Below are positions 11,098 through 24,014 of a stretch of DNA of 64,000 nucleotides, one piece after another. The translations under genes were made by a program, and so were the position numbers. The stretch comes from Mytilinidion resinicola (Eukaryota > Ascomycota > Dothideomycetes > Mytilinidiales > Mytilinidiaceae). The stretch lies in NCBI RefSeq assembly GCF_010093595.1, contig NW_022985476.1, positions 1-64,000 on the forward strand, written 5' to 3'. The notes under the pieces were generated by a model. It searched no databases and was not told the DNA's origin. It saw only the letters and a list, made by a program, of their open reading frames with translations. Within the stretch, counting starts at the first letter, position 1. The number at the start of each line of letters is the position of its first letter.

Positions 11098-13620
11098 GAT
11101 CTTAAACTAATAGTAGCCTAAAATAAGCTTATAATATCTACAGCTATATACTATATAGTAGTAAAGGATTTTAAAGTACTTTCCTATTTATAAAAGAAAT
11201 TTAGTATATTCTATAATTTACTTTTTAGGTCTATTAATACTTTAGTAGAAGTATACTTTTTTTTTCTTCTTTAGAGGTTAGATATTTAAGTTTAGTTAGT
11301 GCGCTAGTTTATATAAAATAAAGTTATAGAAAGCTTTATAGTTTAGAAATACTTTTATTTCTACTACTTAAAAGTTTAAAAATTCTACTTTCCTAAGGAA
11401 AATAGTTTTATTCCTTTAGATAATTTTCTATCTATCTAGCAGTTTCTAAAAGTACTTCCTATTATCTTTTTTACTTTTATAGATTTATAACTCTTAATAG
11501 CGGCTACTATTAAAAGTACTTAGTTTCCTAAACTACTAGAGCTATTAGAGTTAGAGCTAGTATTAGCTTCCGGCTTATTAATTTTCTTAAATTTTTATAT
11601 AGTTTCTAAATCTAAAATAGTATTTTATATAGTACTAATACCTTAATTTATATATAGGTAGTTAATAGCGCAGTAGCTTAGTTACTTATACTTAAAGTAT
11701 TTCTAGTTAGTATAAAGGTAATTATAGCAGGCCTTTATATAGGAGTTATCTTTATATTAGTATAGTTAGGGTTATACTAACTAGAAAAAAAAATAGGCTT
11801 AGTATTATTACTATTACTAGAAATAAGGGGTTAGTTACTGCTATTATTAGAAATAGAAGGTTAATTATTACTAGTAAAGCTTAGCTAAAAAGAATAGGGT
11901 TAGTATAGCTTATCCTAGTTATTAATATAGGGGCGGAAGCTAGCTATTTTCTTATTTTATCTAAAAATTTATTACTTAGTCTAATTTTTAATAATATAGT
12001 TTTTAATAGCATTAAAAAACTAAGGGAAGTTATTTATACTATATAGTATACTAGATATAGTATTGCTAATCTAGCTAGGTAGCTTAGCTATTATTTTTTT
12101 AATAGCTTTTTAGTCTAACTAGTTTAGTAATTTTTAAATAGTTTCTATAGATAACTTAAATAAGTAGAACTATAGTATAGTATCTTTATTAGGTTTTTAA
12201 AATAGTATTCTATAGAAATAGTATTTAAAAACAGAGGTTTTTATCTAGGTTTCTCTAGCAGACTAGTACTATAGCGTTATTTTCTAGTTTACTAGCTATA
12301 ATAGCGGCTAAAGTTTTTTAAAATACACCTATAAAGTTCTTAAAGTAGTTTTTAAAGTAGGCTAGTATACTATTAATCTAAGGCTGTAATATAAATAGGT
12401 CTTTCTTAAACTTTTCTAGCTTAGAAAAGCCTTTAATATATACTATAGAGCAGAAATTATTATACTACTATTTTAACTTATCTAGGTAAGCTATTCTAGT
12501 TTTTCTAAATAGGTTAAATAAAGCGGTAGGGGCTATAGATAGTTCCTAAAATAGAATTAGAAATACTAAGGTACTATATTTAGGTATAGATTAATAAAAA
12601 AAGGGATAAAAAGGGTTTTTAGGTAGTTAACTAGTAACTATATATAGATATATTAATAGTTAGCTTTTAGCTTTTAGATTTCCTTAGCTAAAGCCTAGTT
12701 TTTTACTTCTAGTTTATAGTAGGCAGATTCCTATTATTAAATACGCTCTTTAGCTGCCTTTTTTAATTAGGTTACTGCTTTTTCTACTGCTTACTAGGCC
12801 TATCCGCCCTTAAATTCCCGGATAATAGTTACTATATTATTATACTCCTTTTATAAGGTCTTATATTTAATCTTCTATTTTTTTACTTTTTTTTTTAGTA
12901 TTTAGACTATAGTATAAATACTAGCCTACTAGCGCTAAAGGCGGCCAAAATTAGTGTTAAGGTAGTAGAAATAGATAAAATACTTTTTAAAAAATTTTAC
13001 TTTTAATAGGTTATTAATAAAAGTAAAGGCTAACAGTAAAATACTATTAAAAAAATAAGCTATTTTAGTAGAGTATACTTAAGTAAAGGAGATTATTATA
13101 TTAAAATCGCCTAAACTATTCTTAAGTTTTTTTTTAGCTCTAGGCTTTAGAATAAAATCCGGGTTTACTATTTTAGCTCCTTTAATAATATTCCTATATA
13201 CTATCCTAGGCCTAGTTTTATATAAAATAGTAACTACTTAGTTATATTAAAAGGTAATAGCTTTTTTCTAGAGGCTTATATTAAGGTTATAGCTCTATAT
13301 ATAGAAGCTTATACTAGGAAACTTATAAAATACTTAATTTTTAACTGCTATAATAATAATATTATTAGTAAAATCCCCTTCTATTTCTATATTACTAAAT
13401 AATTCTTTATTATTAGATTTACCTATATTTTAGTCCTTCTTCTTTTATTAGTTATATTTAGTATCCTAATATATAAAAGGCCTAAAAAGGGAAAAAAGGC
13501 TAGCTATAAAATTAGTAATATTCTCTAAAAATATAGAAATAGAAGTAGGGAATAAAAAAGGGTTAGAAAGCAGTAGTAGATTAAACTTTAAAGGCGGTAA
13601 CGTGTTCTATAGGTAAGCTG
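11098..13620 (-). pseudogene. Ty3/Gypsy-like gag-protease relic
   Basis: On the minus strand, reading through RIP-type stops, a long frame runs from about 13,000 to 11,100. The upstream two thirds look like a Gag region, and the last part resembles a retropepsin: a FYNFILYKLAHQLNL-like block where DSGA-type elements have their active site (about 11,310-11,360) and a RYYKLILGYYQF block near 11,100-11,140 resembling the conserved LILG-W segment. The frame ends where the pogo fragment begins, so reverse transcriptase and integrase are missing. No LTRs were found. The Gag part is a weak assignment. Confidence 0.4.
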
Positions 13621-14665
13621 CCTATGCGGGCATTTTGCCTACCCTATTAAAAATCGCAGAAACGCAATATATTACTTAACTACTGCCTTAATACCTATAC
13701 TATAATAATAAAAAGACCTTTTTAAAAAGGGCAGAATTAATCTAGCTATTTAAGCGTATAAGTAAGGCTAAATTATAAGTTTCCGAAAAGTAATAAGCAC
13801 GTATAACGTGCTCTAGAGCACCGCCTGGCTATATATTAAGGGTATTAAACTAAAACGCGATTCTATTATATCGAATCGCCGTTTTACACCTGTATAAGAA
13901 AAGAGCCTTAAATAATAGATTCTATTATTAGATTAATATAGTATACTGCTATAAATCGCATTTATATAGTAGATAGCTAGCCTACTAGCTATATAGCACC
14001 TTAGTGCTAAACTAGTTAGTAAGTAATAGGTATATAACTTTATCTAGCGTTATAATAACCTATAATCTAAATAGAATTATAAGTATAACTACTAGTATAC
14101 TAAATATAAAAATTCTATACTTATTTAAGGCTAGTTTAAACTCGTGTATAATATAAAGGCAGAATATAGAATTTAAAATAAAAATACCTAGAATTTTAAT
14201 AAAACTAGCTGCTAGATAGGTGTTATTATAACTGCAAAAGTTATTACTAAAATAGATAAGGCCGGCCGGCCTAGAACTATATAACCGGGTAATTAAAAAT
14301 AGGTTATAATTATCGAATATATTAATACTAGAGGGATTATAATTCTACTACTTATTATTTTTAAGGCAGTAATATACTAAGCTATTTAGTATAAGGTTAT
14401 ACTATATAACTAGGCGATTAGCGTTAGTAAGAATAGCTAGACAACGAATAAAATTAGCCTTACCTGGCTAAAGCTATTCTATAAGCATATAAAGGATCGC
14501 ATAATTAGTATATATTAACTACTTATACTAGATAGCTATAGCAGCTATATTAACCCCGAATTTAATTAATTCTATATAGAGTATAATATTATTATTATAT
14601 ATATACTAGCCTATTTATTATATTTACTGTAGCCGCTTAATATAGGCTGTTTCTTAACGCTAAAG

Positions 14666-14933
14666 TATTACGGCTTAAATAGTAAAGCTTGCTGCACAGC
14701 GTAATATATAATATTAGAACCCGGCGAGAGGCCTTATTATAAGGGCCTATACGAGCCTTAGCAGAAGTATACCTGCCGACTACTGCCCTGCCTTTTTATA
14801 GCTTCTTAAGCTATATTTTATTATTTAACCTGCCTGCCTGCTATATATTATAGAACACGTAGTAAATTTAGTTATTACTTTTATCTACCTGCCTAAGCTA
14901 GCTAAAATAATCCTACCGCCCGAGACCGTAATA
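14666..14933 (+). repeat. 5' LTR of the chromovirus
   Basis: 268 bp, starting TATTACGG and ending CCGTAATA, an 8 bp inverted terminal pair. It differs from the 3' LTR mostly by C/T and G/A changes, so divergence here measures RIP rather than age. Confidence 0.93.
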
Positions 14934-17900
14934 TTATATAGCTCCTTACCTACCTAGCTATTTACCTGCACCGCCAACCTAATATTTTACCTTTTTCCCC
15001 TAGTTCTACCGGATAGTAAATCCGCGTTCGCCGCCTATATTACTAACTATATATATAAATAGTATAAGTACTGCCGCTAAATATACGAATATATTAATAC
15101 CGCCTAGGAAAGCCTTACTAAAAACTACTAAACCGCACTCTATATATAAGCCCTAGAATTAGAAATTAAAAAATATAAATAATAGAGCAACTAACTAAAG
15201 GTATAATTATAAGCTGTCTATAAATACTAGAAAAAAGAGATAAAAAAGCTTATAGATAAACTAGCTTTAGCTCTTGCTAAAAGATAGAAAGCAATTAATA
15301 TAGCTATACCTACTATTTATACCGCCCTGTAAACCCTAATACTATAAGTACTAACTAAAGGAAATATAGCTAATATAGTATAAACGCCTCCGTCTACTTC
15401 TAATATATCTACTACCTCTGCCCGGCTTTCTAAAAAATAACCTAACCCTAATAAGTTTACAGGTAACTAAAAAAACCTCTACTACTTCCTTTTTTAAATC
15501 TATAAAAAAATAACTATTAACTAAAACCGCTTTCCTAACCTCTAAAGCCGAATATTTTATATAAATAGTTGTCTAAGTAGAAACCTATACACCTAAGTCC
15601 TGCCGTATATTATAAAAGGAAACTGTTAACTACCCGATTTTAAAGCTATTTTAGAACTTTTAAAATAAGTATATAGAAACCCTAACTAAGTCCGCAACTT
15701 CTATACTAAACTGTTCTGCCTCCGCTAGAATAATAAAGAATTTAGTATCTTTTTTACTAAATTCTAACGCCTAGCTTTAGAAGAAGAGCTTTTTAAAAAA
15801 GCTCTACTAACCTTTTTAGAAGAAGCTATTAACCGCGAACTAAAGGAAATACTACTCTACTATAAACCCCCTAGCAGGGAGTACTATATATTTGCAAAGT
15901 TCCTTTAAAACCTAGATAACCGCCGCAAATAATATAAAGTATCTACTACTGCAACCCTAAAAATATACGCTAATATAAATCGAACCTGTTAGGAAATACC
16001 TATTTCTATAGAAATATAAACTACTATACCCTAGTTATTACTAAAAGCGTCCGGTACTATAAAAATTATAGAAGTTTCCGGAAACCTAATAGATTTTTTA
16101 AGAGGTTGCTTAACTTAATATAAAAAAAAGGAATATTACTATTATAGATCTAAAAAATACTTTATCTATAACTGCCCTTAGCCTAATAAATACTCTATCC
16201 GCTCCCGCCCTATTTATAAAAACGCGTTCTTCCGGAGCTTTTTACCGCCCTCTACTAAATATAGAACCTAAATACTGCTAAAACCTACTTTTCCCCTATT
16301 TTCTACTTTAATAAAAGAATTAAGCCTAATATAGGTTATAGCTAGGCTTATATACCGTGTACTATATAAGTATTTACTGCTGCTATCTAAAAAATAACTA
16401 TTAAAGAAGAACAGGTTATAAAAGCTAACCTATTAATTATACCTGCACGTTTAGAATACTAGGGCTAAAGTATTCTAGTATATAGTATAATTAATAGTAG
16501 CTATAAAGGGAAAGCGCTAGTTAATAAAAACTAGGTAAAGTATTACTATATCCTAATAATTCCGCTTAAGTACTTTTTTTACCTAAAACTAGCTAATAGA
16601 GGCAATTCCGAAGCGGGTAAAGTAACCTATACTATTTAGGTTTAATTATAGATAAATAAATATTTAAAAACCGTTCGAATAGAGGTAACTAAACTAAGTT
16701 ATTACCCGATTATTCTAGAAATCCTATAGCTACGCCTATATAATTCTATACTAGACTAGTCCTGCAATATACTATAGTTTATAAGCTAGTACTATTATAA
16801 ATACTATAATATGCCGTAAAAAGCAACGTATATATAAGGAATTACTAATATTCTAAAGAAAAACCGCCCGGAGTACCTGCCGCCTGCACTAAAAAACCTA
16901 GAAGGGAAAAATATAGCACCCGTTTCCTTACACGTATATAGCGCCTATCTATAAAAAGGATATAAACTCTTTTCTATATTACTAGATAATATTAACTATA
17001 TTCTATCTAAAAAGAAGGGTTTTAACCTAAACTACCTGCCTAAAAAACTATAAAAGTTTACTAATATATTTTTACCTAAAAACGCCGACTACCTACTACT
17101 GCACCGCCTGTATAACTATAAAATTAAGTTAAAAAAAGGAAAAACGCCCTTCTTTAGACCCTTATACCTAATATCCTATAATAAGCTAATAGCTCTAAAA
17201 GAATAGGTAGTAGATAATCTAAAGAAAGGATTTATCCGCCCTAGCTTTTTGCCTGCTATATTACCTATATTATTTATAAAAAAGCCTAGAGAAGGCCTCT
17301 GCTTCTATATTAACTACTAAACGCTAAATACTATAATAGTTAAGAACCGCTACTTACTACTATTAATAAAGGAAACCTTAAGTAACCTAAAGGGGATAAA
17401 GTACTTTATAAAAATTAATATTATATCTGCCTTTAATAACCTACGTATAAAAAAGGGTTAAAAATAGCTTACTATGTTCCGAACCTAACTAGAACTGTTT
17501 AAAACCTTAGTAATACTATTTAGGCTTACTAGAGCCCCTGCAACGTTCTAATAATTTATAAATAATACTCTATAAAAGCATCTCGACGTTTTCTATACTA
17601 CCTACCTAGATAATATTCTAATTTACAGCCGGAACTAAACTAAACACCTAGAGTATATCCGCACTATGCTAAAACTGCTATAAAAAGTAGGATTCTACGC
17701 AAAGATTAAGAAATATAAGTTCTTTACTAAAGAAATAATATTCCTGGGCATTATTATAGGAGCTAACAGCCTGCAAATAGACCTAGAGAAGATTAAAGCT
17801 ATAATAAACTAAGAAATACTAACTTACTTAACCGATATATAAGCTTTTATAGGATTTAGAAACTTCTACCGCTAATTTATTAGAAACTTTTTAAAGATTA

Positions 17901-20157
17901 TTGCTCTACTAGTACGCCTAATAAAAAAGGGCGTTGCCTTTATATAAAATACTGCCTATTAGAAAGCTTTTACCGAATTAAAAGAAGCCTTTACCTCTGC
18001 ACCTATTCTAGCACTATTTAACTAGAATAAGCCTATTATTATAGAAACAGATATATTTAATTATATCTTAGCTAGCGTTTTATTATAGTACGGAGACGAC
18101 GGAATTCTACACCTTATTATATTCTTTTTAAAGAAGTACTTAGTTACAGAATACAACTATAAAATATATAATAAGAAACTGCTTACTATTATCTAATACT
18201 TTAAAAAATAGAGACCAGAGCTTAAGGGCGCCGCTTTACCTATTAAAGTTATTACCGACTACTATAATCTAGAGTACTTTATAATAATAAAACTACTAAA
18301 CCGCCGCCAGGCCCGCTGGTCTAAATTCCTATTCTATTTTAACTTTAAAATTATATATTAACCCGGAAAACTTAGGGTAAAGCCCGATTTTTAACTAGGA
18401 GGTTAAAGGACCTGCCTAAAAAAGGGGATAAACGTTTCCGCTACTAGAGCTAAATAATTCTAAAGAGATTAAACTTTAAAAATAAGATAGAAAAGAAAAC
18501 TATAAGAAAAGTAACCTTTAAAAATAAAGCTAAAATAATAGCTCTAGCACCTGTAAGAACTTAGTAAAAAGGCTTATTACTAACTCCCCTAAATAACGCC
18601 CTATAAAATAAATAAGAAACTAAAGGAAATATAGAACTACCTTCTATAATTGCCGTCCTGCTAAGAATAGTATATAAAAAAGACCCTATCCTGCTATTAG
18701 TTCTAAAAGCCTTAAAAAAAGAACACCGCTATTATATAAAGCTTATATTAGCTAAATACTAAAAAAAAAAGTAGATACCTATACTATTAGAACTGCCTAT
18801 ATATACCCGACTATAATAAACTAAAGGTAGAACTTCTGTATATATACTATAGGAACGCTATTACCGGCTACTTTAGAAGATCTAAAATATATAGCCTAAT
18901 AGCCTATAGTTACTACTAGCCCGGAATACTACTTTATATAGACTATTAGGTTAGGAACTGCTAGATATATAAAAAAACTACTCTATTATAAAAAGCCTAC
19001 TAGGGTATTTTAAAGCTGCTGCCTATTTCTAAAAAAGCCTGGTATAATATATTAATAGATTTTATTACGCACCTGCTGCATAGCGGAAAGCACGATATAA
19101 TCCTTATTATAGTAGACCGCCTAACTAAAATAAAATACTTCCTTGCCTATAAAGGGACCTATAACACGGAAAATATTATAAAACTTTTTCTAAAAAATAT
19201 CTAGAAACTATACAGCCTGCCTGCCTTTATTATATCTAACTAAAGGCCCTAGTTTATAGCTAAATTCTAGAAATACCTAACTAGCCGCCTAAGAGTTAAC
19301 TGCCTACTATTAACTATATACTACTCTAAAACTAATAGCTAGACTAAGAAAGCTAACGCTGTTTTAGAATAGTACTTACGGGCATATATATTCTATTTGC
19401 AGGATAACTAGGCTAAATAGCTGCCTTTAGCTAAACTATTAATTAATACTATAAATTCTAAGAGCATCTATATCTCCCTCTTTTTTATAAACTATAGCTT
19501 TTACCTATATCTAGGTTTTAAGCCGGTTAAACTATTAACCTGCCTGCCTGCTAAAGACGCTAAGCGCTTTACTAAGCGTATAAAAAAGATTCTAGAATAT
19601 CTAAAGTCTAAACTTACTGCCTTTTATGCCCGATATAAGAATAATATAAACTATAACTATTGCCCTGCTTATAACTATTAAATTAACAACTTAGTATAGT
19701 TAAATACTAAAAATATTAAAACCCTTCGCCTCTAAAAAAAGCTAGATTAGAAGAATTTTAGACTATTCCGCGTAGAAAAGGTTGTTAGCCCTTATATATA
19801 CTGCCTAACCTTACTAAAAAATATATATAACTATAATATCTTCTATATTAGTTTACTAAAACCTACCGCGAATAATCTGCTGCCCGGCCAGTATTAAGAA
19901 CTACTACTGCTAGTTAAAGTTAAAGGCTTAGAGAAGTAGGAAGTTAAGGAAGTTATTAACTTTTAATAGGAGCGTCGCGGTTATAGCCGCCCCCGCCTAA
20001 AGTATATAGTAAAATAGACCGGATATAATAAAGTTATAGAAAAGCCCGCTAACTATCTAGAATATACTAAGGAAGCTATCCGGTTATTCTATTACTATTA
20101 CCCTAAAAAGCCCGGTTCTTAGGCCTTAATAAAATTCGGCTATAAAAAGGGGAGTAC
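14934..20157 (+). pseudogene. Chromovirus gag-pol region, multiply interrupted
   Basis: Plus-strand frame with RIP-type stops throughout. A Cys/His-knuckle-like segment lies near 16,130-16,190. Reverse transcriptase is clear: a FYINY-TLN block near 17,305-17,335, the AFNNLRI block near 17,430-17,455, a PATFQ-like block near 17,540 and YLDNILIYS (17,605-17,631, catalytic DD read as DN). Integrase follows at about 19,050-19,480: the IDFIT aspartate, the VDRLTK block, the second aspartate now Asn in SNQRPQF, and the glutamate region near 19,340-19,365. A chromodomain-like end (about 19,930-20,120) has an RRGYSRPRLKYIV block and a final YYYYPKKPG. Several catalytic acidic residues are lost by G-to-A, so it is dead. 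Confidence 0.88.
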
Positions 20158-20425
20158 TATTATAGCTTAAATAGTAAAGCTTACTGCACAGCGTAATATA
20201 TAATATTAGAACCCGGTAAGAGGCCTTATTATAAGGGCCTATGTAAGCCTTAGCAGGAGTATACCTGCTAACTGCCGCCCTGCCTTTTTATAGCTTCTTA
20301 AGCTATATTTTATTATTTAACCTGCCTGCCTGCTGTATATTATAGAATATATAGTAAATTTAGTTATTACTTTTACCTACCTGCCCAAGCTAGCTAGGGT
20401 AATCCTACTGCCTAAAACCGTAATA
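20158..20425 (+). repeat. 3' LTR of the chromovirus
   Basis: 268 bp copy of the 5' LTR, with its first bases mutated to TATTATAG and its end CCGTAATA intact, followed by the TAAAG target duplication. Confidence 0.93.
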
Positions 20426-21186
20426 TAAAGCAGGCCTATAGACGCAGCGTTAAATAGCTTATAAGCTATAGTATTAACTATATTAATAAACACGAATTCC
20501 TATAGCTATATAGGCAGGCTAAGTAAATAGCGCTATATTAAGATAATATACAGGTAGGCTTTATAGCTACTAGCCTTATTCTATATAGCCCTAAGCGCGT
20601 GCTATTATAGCTATATACCGAATTTTAGACGCTATTACTCTAACGCTGTTTACTATTCTTAAATATATTTTTAGCAGCTAAAACACCTTATAATATTACT
20701 AAGCTATAAAAGCAGACAGCTTTAGTAAAGCGCTATTTTTACTAGTATATATATAGCCTATTAAGTAAAGTAGAATAAGCCCTTAGCGGGATTATTAAGG
20801 GGTATAAAATAGCGATATTAAATGCTGTGCTACTTATAAGCGAACTTAAAACAGTATATATAGAAAATAAGCGCTAGAATTAAAAAAGGGTAAAAAAGCG
20901 CAAGTATATAGCTAAAGAAGAGGTTTTATTAGGAATAGAAGTAGCCTTTTATATATAAGCTGCCTAAATAAAGGTAGAAAAAGCGCTAGTAATAGCAGCA
21001 GCTAAGTAACCGCAGTATATAAAACCTAGGTATAGTATATACAAATTAACTAAATATAATATATATATATACCCTAGATAGCAGGCAACTAGCTAGTAAA
21101 TAGCTATACTAAATACAATTATTTATAGTTAAGTAATTTATAATATTTAGCGTAGCGGCTTAGTAGGGTGGGCAGAATACCCGCAG

Positions 21187-21620
21187 AATATATTATTGCT
21201 AGTTGCTTACTAGTAGCTCCTAAGTACTATTCTATAAAGCTAGACGTTTTTATAGCCTTACTTAATATACCTAATAAAGTATAGCAGGAATTAGTAGAGT
21301 TAACGCCCTATTTTAGGTCTATTATAGCAATAGCAACCTATTATAATAGGTAAAATAGTAAACTAGGTTTCTAAGTAGCTTTAGATTGCTAAATATAGTG
21401 TTTATAAAAATAGTAGATATTATAGAAGGTATTATAAAGTATAAGAACTTAATAGGTAAATAGTAATTAGAAAGGGTTATATTACTATACTATAGAAGTT
21501 ATAATATAAAAAAAGAAAAAAGGTAAAGGTGCAGCCGCTAAAAGTAGGTTTCTAGCGCATTTAGTACTAGTTGCTAGTACGCCCGCCTAATAGTTATATA
21601 ACTATATAATATTTTATAAC
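21187..21620. other. Unassigned RIP-degraded spacer between pogo elements
   Basis: TA-rich sequence between the right end of element E and the left end of element D. No terminal repeats and no long frame, even when ignoring RIP stops. It could be the distal part of element C's host DNA. Confidence 0.5.
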
Positions 21621-21622
21621 TA

Positions 21623-23415
21623 ATATATTCTACTACTAAGCCGGCTACTTTTCCTTAGTATAACTAATACTATATTTATACAGTAATATATTAACAACGC
21701 AGCAATTATCTATTTTAGTAAAAAGGCAGTATTAATCTTGCGCTTTAAGCTTTTACCTTTAGTTAATTTAGGACTATATAACGCGCTGCAGTAGCCTTTA
21801 ACGTACGATATTAGCAGCTTTCTAATCGGCTCTATAAAATTACGTTTTAACTTTAATTATAACTAAACTGCCTAAAGCTTACTGCAACCGAAGAGTATAT
21901 AATTATATAATATATTCTTAACCTAGACTTGCAAGAATTTGCGCCCTAGTTATATAAAGTAGTAGATATAGTAGATAAAGTACTAGTTGCGTGTAGTAGA
22001 ATACTAGTAGGCAAAAACTGGACTTAACAGTTTATATCTTATATAAAAAAGCTTAAAATAGCTTTTAATCGGGTAAAGAACTGCTAGAAATTATTAATAT
22101 ATAGTTTACTCTTATATAAAAGACTATAGCTAAGTATAGTATCTACCTAGATAATATCTATAACTTTAATAAAACTAGCTTTTAAATAGGTATAATTAGT
22201 ATAATAAAGGTTATTATAGGTTTAGAAAAATATATAAGGCCTAATCTTATTTAACTAGGTAACTTAAAGTAGGTTATAGTTATCTAAAGTATCTGCGCTA
22301 CCGGATATATAACCCTACTATTTATTATTTATAAAGAACGCGTTTATATCTCTATATAGTATAAGAAAGTAGAAATACTATATAATTAAAAGCTCTCTAT
22401 CTCTAAAAACGGCTGGACTAATAATAAGCTTAGTTTTAGGTAGTTAAAGCACTTTAATATATATATAAAGGCGCGTTAGGTAAAGTTATATAGGTTACTA
22501 ATTTTAGACGGCTATAAGAGCCACCTTAACTAAGATTTTAAGGATTATTATATTAAATAACAAATCCTTACCCTTTATATACCTGCGCATTTATTATATA
22601 TACTTTAGCTACTTAATATAGTATACTTCTCGCTATTAAAGCTAAAGTACTCTTAATATATATAAGACTTAGCACGCCAACGCGTTTACTATATTAATAA
22701 AAAAGGCTTCCTACTAGCCTTTAAAAACGCGTTTTTTAATATATTTATATATAAGAACTATAAAAAGGCCTTTAAGGCCTCTAGATTAGTTCCTATTAAT
22801 ACGCAGGTAGTTTTTAATCGCCTTAATATATAGTTATAGACCCTACTACTAGCACCTCTACTAGAAACACTATAGTAATTAAAAACCCTAAGTAATATAT
22901 ATAAATTTAGATTATAGTTAAGGCTAGTAAGTAATTCCTTTATACGGTTACTAATAACCGCCTAAAAAGGCTTCTTAAAGCTTATTAAAGAAGCCGAAGA
23001 AATGCTATATAAAAATATACTTATTAAAGCCCGGGTTAAAAAGCTTAAAAAGTAACTAGCAGAAATAACTAAGCGTAAAGGTTATAAAAGAAAGTAAATC
23101 TAGACTAGCGGTATAATAGAGTATAGTATAGCAGTATTATATATAGCTACTAAAGTGTCTAGAGCATCTAATCCACGGAAAAAAGTAGGTAGTAGAAATA
23201 GTATAAATAGAGCTCTACTAGCTTAACGGCGCTATAGAAACTATAGAGAGGCTAAGTATAATACGCGTATATATAAAAAGGATTAAGAAGCTTTTTCTAA
23301 ATCTAATCTAAGTATATTATATATAAGTTCTATAGCTAGTTGCAAATAAATTAACTGCGCGTATATAGTATTAGTTATACTAAGGAAAAGTAGCCGGCTT
23401 AGTAGTAGAATATAT
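21623..23415 (+). mobile_element. Fot1/pogo-type transposon D, RIP-degraded
   Basis: A 1,793 bp element with inverted terminal repeats of roughly 50 bp starting ATATATTCTACTACTAAGCC (21,623) and ending in the exact complement (to 23,415). It is flanked by TA (21,621-21,622 and 23,416-23,417). The plus-strand DDE_1 transposase frame shows YNFNKTSF (about 22,155), SKNGWTNNKL (about 22,407-22,440), LLILDGYKSH (about 22,497-22,526) and LLYILQLLNIVYFSLLK. Positions of the three acidic residues are readable but the frame is full of RIP stops. The terminal repeat sequence differs from elements B/C and E, so it is a separate subfamily. Confidence 0.87.
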
Positions 23416-24014
23416 TATAGGTAAATATTGCTTATAAAATAAAGGAAAAAGCTGTTTAAGGCGTAATAAATATAGTTAATATAGTTACACGCTAGATCCT
23501 TAATTTAGCAACTATACGCTTTTTTTAATAGCGTAAAATAGCCTATATTAAGCGGCTATAATAGATATAAGGTATGCAGCGGTATATATAGTATAATAAT
23601 ATTATTTTCCTTATAAAGCTCTTTAAATTTAAGTAAGTTATAGCTTTTATAACTATCTAAAATAAGTAAGTAATATACGCCTATAGTGCGGTTCTTTATA
23701 TATATATTAAAATATTATAGCTATATAATACTAAGCTTATTTATTATCTAGCTATTATTATTTACTACTATAGCCTAGTCTAGCAGTATATTACTGCCCT
23801 TATACTATATAGAAAGGTAGTATTTACCTATAAAGATAATAAACGGCGGGATTACCTATCTATAAGTATTAATAGCCTTAATTATAGTAGCTTACTTATA
23901 ATTACCTAGTTATATAGCTTTTAGTTAATTTTATTTTTTAAAGCCTATAATAACTACTTCTATTAAAATAACACCTATTTAGAAGCTAGTTTTATTAAAT
24001 TATAGAAGTTATTA

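Larger units (their letters stand above)
14666..20425 (+). mobile_element. Ty3/Gypsy chromovirus, full length, RIP-degraded
   Basis: A complete 5,760 bp LTR retrotransposon. Identical-length LTRs (268 bp) begin TATTACGG or its mutated form and end CCGTAATA. The flanking 5 bp target duplication TAAAG is exact (14,661-14,665 and 20,426-20,430). A purine-rich tract lies just before the 3' LTR (about 20,144-20,155). The order Gag, protease, reverse transcriptase, RNase H, integrase, chromodomain identifies the Gypsy chromovirus group. Insertion is inside the transposase of pogo element E. Confidence 0.93.
13625..21185 (+). mobile_element. Fot1/pogo-type transposon E, split by an LTR retrotransposon
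   Basis: Inverted terminal repeats TGCGGGCATTTTGCCTACCC (from 13,625) and the mutated complement ending at about 21,185 bound the element. Without the retrotransposon it is about 1.8 kb, typical for Fot1/pogo. The plus-strand DDE transposase frame, stop-riddled, shows a NFNEKGF-like block near 14,170-14,200, LLILDS (about 14,520) and LLQPLNIGCFLTLK ending at about 14,665. It resumes exactly after the insertion with RRSVKQLI and INYINKHEFL (about 20,440-20,510) and a GFIATSLILYSPKRVL block. Exact element ends are uncertain by a few bases because RIP blurs the TA target site. Confidence 0.78.
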
